Shown: positions 61,346 through 64,000 of the stretch, in pieces | How positions within the stretch are numbered: position 1 is the stretch's first letter | Layout of the letters: each line of letters opens with the position of its first letter | Assembly: GCF_008728515.1 (NCBI RefSeq) | Contig: NC_044978.1 | Span: 4,111,771-4,175,770 of the forward strand | Length of the DNA: 64,000 nt | Reading direction: 5' to 3' | Source of the DNA: Papio anubis | Taxonomy: Eukaryota; Chordata; Mammalia; Primates; Cercopithecidae | Translations under genes and position numbers: made by a program | Notes under the pieces: model-generated | The model's input: only the letters and a program-made list of their open reading frames with translations | What the model was told of the DNA's origin: nothing | The model's database searches: none

Positions 61346-62105
61346 GCAGCAATTTAAGGAACCAAGATTTGAATCTTGGTTCAAGATTCTACATTAATTT
61401 CATCTTTCCACTACAACTTACTGCTCCCCTCATGTCCGAAGCCTGGATCCGGGAGGACTTCTACTCTCAAGGAACTTACAACTTTAGCAGAGCCAATGTT
61501 GTATACACTTTATTATCATATTAACATTTTTGAAGCAATATCTACATTCTTAAATTTTCTCTAGGACTCTAGGACGCCTACTACATTCTGTATTTTAGTA
61601 ACTTAGACTAGTAAATAGCAAATTTATTTCCCTAGAGCCACGCTGATCAGAATACAGTTTGAGTCAAAAATATTCCCCAGTGAATTCTGAAAACACCATC
61701 TTGACAGAACATTCAATAAAAAGCATCTAAGGATAATGATCATTATCTACCAAAAGGAGTTAAGCAATTTATTACAACAACTTTTATTAAGTGGAGTTTA
61801 TATAAATATATTTGTGCAAATATCAACTCTCTAGTGCTGGGCACAGCTATAATTTGAAAAAATAAAACCATAGCATCTGAAGTTCCAATTCAGCCTAAAT
61901 TCAAACACAAGGTAATATATTAACAAACTGCACACATAACTAAATAAATTGCTGAAATTGTCATGAAGCCATAGTAAAGAGTCAGAACAGTTTATCACAG
62001 AATGGGACTCTGTTATTAAGAAGATAAAATAGAGAAATGAAAACACTGAGGAGCCATGTTGATTGGAAGCCAGTTTGTAACCACTGGACGCTCTGTTCAT
62101 TACAG

Positions 62106-62172
62106 ACAGTCGACCGGCCGAAGGACTGGTACAAGACGATGTTTAAGCAAATTCACATGGTGCACAAGCCGG
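62106..62172 (+). CDS. SORBS2: SORBS2 exon with the sorbin-homology core
   Basis: Acceptor TTCATTACAG, donor GTACGT. The 67 nt start in phase 0 and end in phase 1. The product is Thr-Val-Asp-Arg-Pro then DWYKTMFKQIHMVHKP. The DWYKTMFKQIH block is shared with SORBS1 and is the most conserved part of the sorbin-homology region, which in SORBS1/CAP is known to target flotillin-containing membranes. It can be preceded by exon 57246-57418 or by the alternative first exon ending at 58222; both end in phase 0. Confidence 0.96.
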
Positions 62173-62985
62173 GTACGTTTGCTGCTCTGCTTTCTGATCA
62201 GGTCCTAGTGGGCTGAAGGGGGTACACTCATCTTTTGTGTAGGTTTGATTCATACACAATGTCAAGACCCCAGCAAACTCCACGTCCCCTTTCTTTTCAG
62301 CATGCCTCCTATTCTCCTTCTATCACCCCTCCAGTGACAGATCCCTGTGCCTCTGCCTACCACCTGAGCTGCCAAGAAGCCTCCCCACGGAGGACAACCA
62401 GGCGCTCTGGCCTCAGCCTCCATCCTCCCCTGTCCACAGTCTAAATTGGTGTGTTGCCTGGTAAACAGGCACGTTGTTCCTCTGCCCACCCCTGTCTGCT
62501 CTCATCAAGAGAGTGAGTCTGAGCAGGTCTGCCTGAGCCAGCTCTGTAGACAGGAGGGCACTAAAACACTTGGTAAAGGAAATTCGCGATGCAGAGCAAA
62601 GAGGGTTCTGGGGAAGCGAGGACAAGGGCCTGACTCTGCATGCTATGAGGAGGGCAGCAAGATGAATATGTTACAGACAAAAAAGGGCAGTTTGCAGAGG
62701 CCTGTGGTGGCACGCACCTGTAATCCCAGCTACTCAGGAGGCTTAACTGGGAGAATGGTTTGAGCCCAGGGATTGGAGGTTTGGAGGCTGCAGTAAGCAA
62801 TGATCACAACACTGCTCTCTAGACTGGATGACAGAGTAAGACCCTGTAAAAAAAAAATGGCATTATGAACTAGGAAAAATACATTGCTTTTCTAACAAAT
62901 TTCTGCTGCTTCACTGAAGTTCTGCTGTCTCATTATACTTTGGTGGCAATCTGTATTACCATGATATTTATGTTTCATTTTCTAG
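62173..62985 (+). other. SORBS2: SORBS2 intron with a 5'-truncated Alu
   Basis: The 813-nt intron runs from GTACGT to TTCTAG. A partial Alu lies at 62697-62857. 62230-62560 is C-rich with no element recognised. Confidence 0.85.
62697..62857 (+). mobile_element. 5'-truncated Alu
   Basis: Starts in the right half (GGTGGCACGCACCTGTAATC) and ends at a short A-tail. Confidence 0.85.
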
Positions 62986-63030
62986 ATGATGACACAGACA
63001 TGTATCATACTCCTTATACATACAATGCAG
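62986..63030 (+). CDS. SORBS2: SORBS2 exon, Asp-Asp-Asp-Thr-Asp-Met-Tyr to Asn-Ala-Gly
   Basis: Acceptor CATTTTCTAG, donor GTAGGA. The 45 nt are phase 1 to phase 1 and encode DDDTDMYHTPYTYNAG with split end codons. It is the last exon in the window that I can assign with certainty. The human protein as I recall it has Asn rather than His after Met-Tyr. The symmetric phase makes the exon skippable in frame. The next standard segment (Leu-Tyr-Asn-Pro-Pro-Tyr) is not found before the window end. Confidence 0.95.
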
Positions 63031-63269
63031 GTAGGATGGGTTTCCTTGCTTGCGATGTCTATTTTATGCTCAGCAATGTCTGGAAGAACCACACAGTCAC
63101 CTTTTCTACCCTTCTGTTTGAGCACATGTTTTCAGTTCATAAGTTAGGAGGATGACTTCTTTTCCTTTCTCAGAGCAGGCGGAACAAAAGGATTGACTTT
63201 TCTCATGGAAATAAGAACTAATACTGGTTTATCTCATTCATTCCCACTGTTGTTTATTCTCAGCTTCAG

Positions 63270-63323
63270 GAATGTTTAACCAAAGTGTGAAGGACAGGCT
63301 GAAAGGACACACTGTAACCCAGG
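63270..63323 (+). CDS. Possible 54-nt SORBS2 cassette exon
   Basis: A good pyrimidine tract (TGTTTATTCTCAGCTTCAG) precedes an 18-codon stretch with no stop in the incoming phase 1. A GG|GTACAA donor of moderate strength follows, and the phase out is again 1. Joined to the previous exon it would read GMFNQSVKDRLKGHTVTQ. I do not firmly recognise this peptide. The symmetric phase, open frame and strong acceptor make it plausible; the short length means chance cannot be excluded. Confidence 0.42.
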
Positions 63324-64000
63324 GTACAAAATAAGATAAAGATCTTTTATCAGCAAAGAGAATGATTCCAATTGTGTAAGATCTTTCAGATACACTTCAC
63401 CAAAAACAAGTCAAACAAAGTATTCTGTGACCTTGTCCCTGCTTTTAGCTCCAAAATGCAACCATTCATTGAAAGATTTTTAAAATCCCCCTTGGCGGGG
63501 CCACTTTTCTGACTCAGAATTGCCAGTGGTCATAATAGAATGACTTCAGTTCCAGGCATTGCCACTTGAATTGGCGAGCATTGGTATCTCCTGCCGGGAT
63601 CTGCAGGCTGGAGGGAGGGACCCCTGAGAAATGTTTTTCCCTTCATCACTTTCTCCGAATGTTGTCTCAGGGGATTCCGCCCAGGGCTCCTCTCCCTGCC
63701 CAGCCACAAGCTCAGGACAGGTGCACAACTATTTTTTTTCTTCTTTCTTTAGACCAGGTTCTGAGGTTTGCCCTGCTCCCCTCCCCTTCAGCAGCTGCTT
63801 AACTATTGTCTTAGTGTATACAATTGAAGAGAAAATTTGCTGAGTACTTATAAGTTCATTTCTAGTACCAGTCTGAATTATTGCTAGTTCTGAAATAATT
63901 GACAAAGATTTACTGTAATCAGGGCTTACATACAGAATAAATTTGTAATTAATAAATTAATGGAAATTAGTAAATTATTAATAAATTTAAAAATCTATCT

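Larger units (their letters stand above)
57419..62105 (+). other. SORBS2: SORBS2 intron containing the internal promoter
   Basis: Free of Alu copies. It holds the alternative first exon near 58199-58222 and a MIR (61150-61345). The remainder (58400-61100, 61350-62100) appears unique. The absence of Alu copies over 4.7 kb in an Alu-bearing locus would fit selection against insertions around a promoter, but this is a weak argument. Confidence 0.8.
24234..64000 (+). other. SORBS2: SORBS2 gene, 5' coding part (partial, runs off the window end)
   Basis: Eight exons in order on the + strand have AG acceptors, GT donors and matching phases. They spell the N-terminal part of SORBS2/ArgBP2, about 226 codons if all are joined. 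Known of the family: SORBS2 is a cytoplasmic adaptor with an N-terminal sorbin-homology region and three C-terminal SH3 domains. It links actin structures (stress fibres, Z-discs, adhesions) to partners such as vinculin, Abl/Arg and Cbl. Only the region up to and just past the sorbin core is in this window; the next constitutive exon and all SH3 exons are downstream. The gene is heavily alternatively spliced, and the extra in-frame exons seen here fit that. The 5' limit given is the first coding exon, not the transcription start, which I cannot place. Confidence 0.95.

Noticed and set aside
1..64000. Prokaryotic-type system, phage, mobile defence island or viral coding region
   Set aside because: Spliced vertebrate gene structure and primate repeats account for the window. 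The retroviral remains are solo LTRs without genes.

Overview
The window is primate nuclear DNA. It is AT-rich and intron-dominated, with about twenty Alu copies in various states plus MaLR LTRs, MIR, L2 and L1M fragments. It carries spliced exons, on the + strand, that I recognise as the 5' coding half of SORBS2 (ArgBP2), the sorbin/SH3 adaptor of stress fibres, Z-discs and synapses. The exon frames join without error across eight splice junctions. Several residues differ from the human protein as I remember it, and one young AluY carries a 12-nt internal deletion that I associate with Old World monkey AluYR elements. I therefore lean towards a non-human catarrhine, without certainty.

Layout. 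Positions 1-24233 hold no protein-coding exon that I can support. They contain repeats, a Y1 RNA retropseudogene (5278-5375) and one CpG-dense patch followed by a consensus splice donor (2537-2933), which could be an upstream SORBS2 promoter and exon. The coding exons then follow: 24234-24283 (start codon at 24274), 30364-30456 (in-frame 93-nt cassette), 36362-36388 (27-nt microexon), 36620-36744, 52896-53034, 57246-57418, 62106-62172 and 62986-63030. Together they encode about the first 226 residues, including the conserved DWYKTMFKQIH core of the sorbin-homology region. The three SH3 domains lie beyond the window.

Alternative forms can be read from the sequence. Exon 37541-38230 joins in frame and ends in a stop, which would give a short SH3-less protein. 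Exon 49267-49740 is a 158-codon phase 0/0 cassette with a second, stronger donor that would cut it to a 12-codon microexon. An internal first exon ends at 58222 (Met-Arg-Ala-Ala-Thr-Pro-Leu-Gln) and splices in frame to 62106. A possible 54-nt cassette lies at 63270-63323.

Non-genic structure worth attention: a five-copy, 79-99-nt minisatellite (27956-28404), a perfect 14-bp GC-rich hairpin (32643-32686), a 146-bp ungapped local duplication (54402-54547 and 55503-55648) and a GATA array with a nearby inverted TATC block (26212-26450). I found no bacterial, phage, CRISPR or operon-like system. The interest lies in alternative exon architecture and in a few unusual DNA structures.
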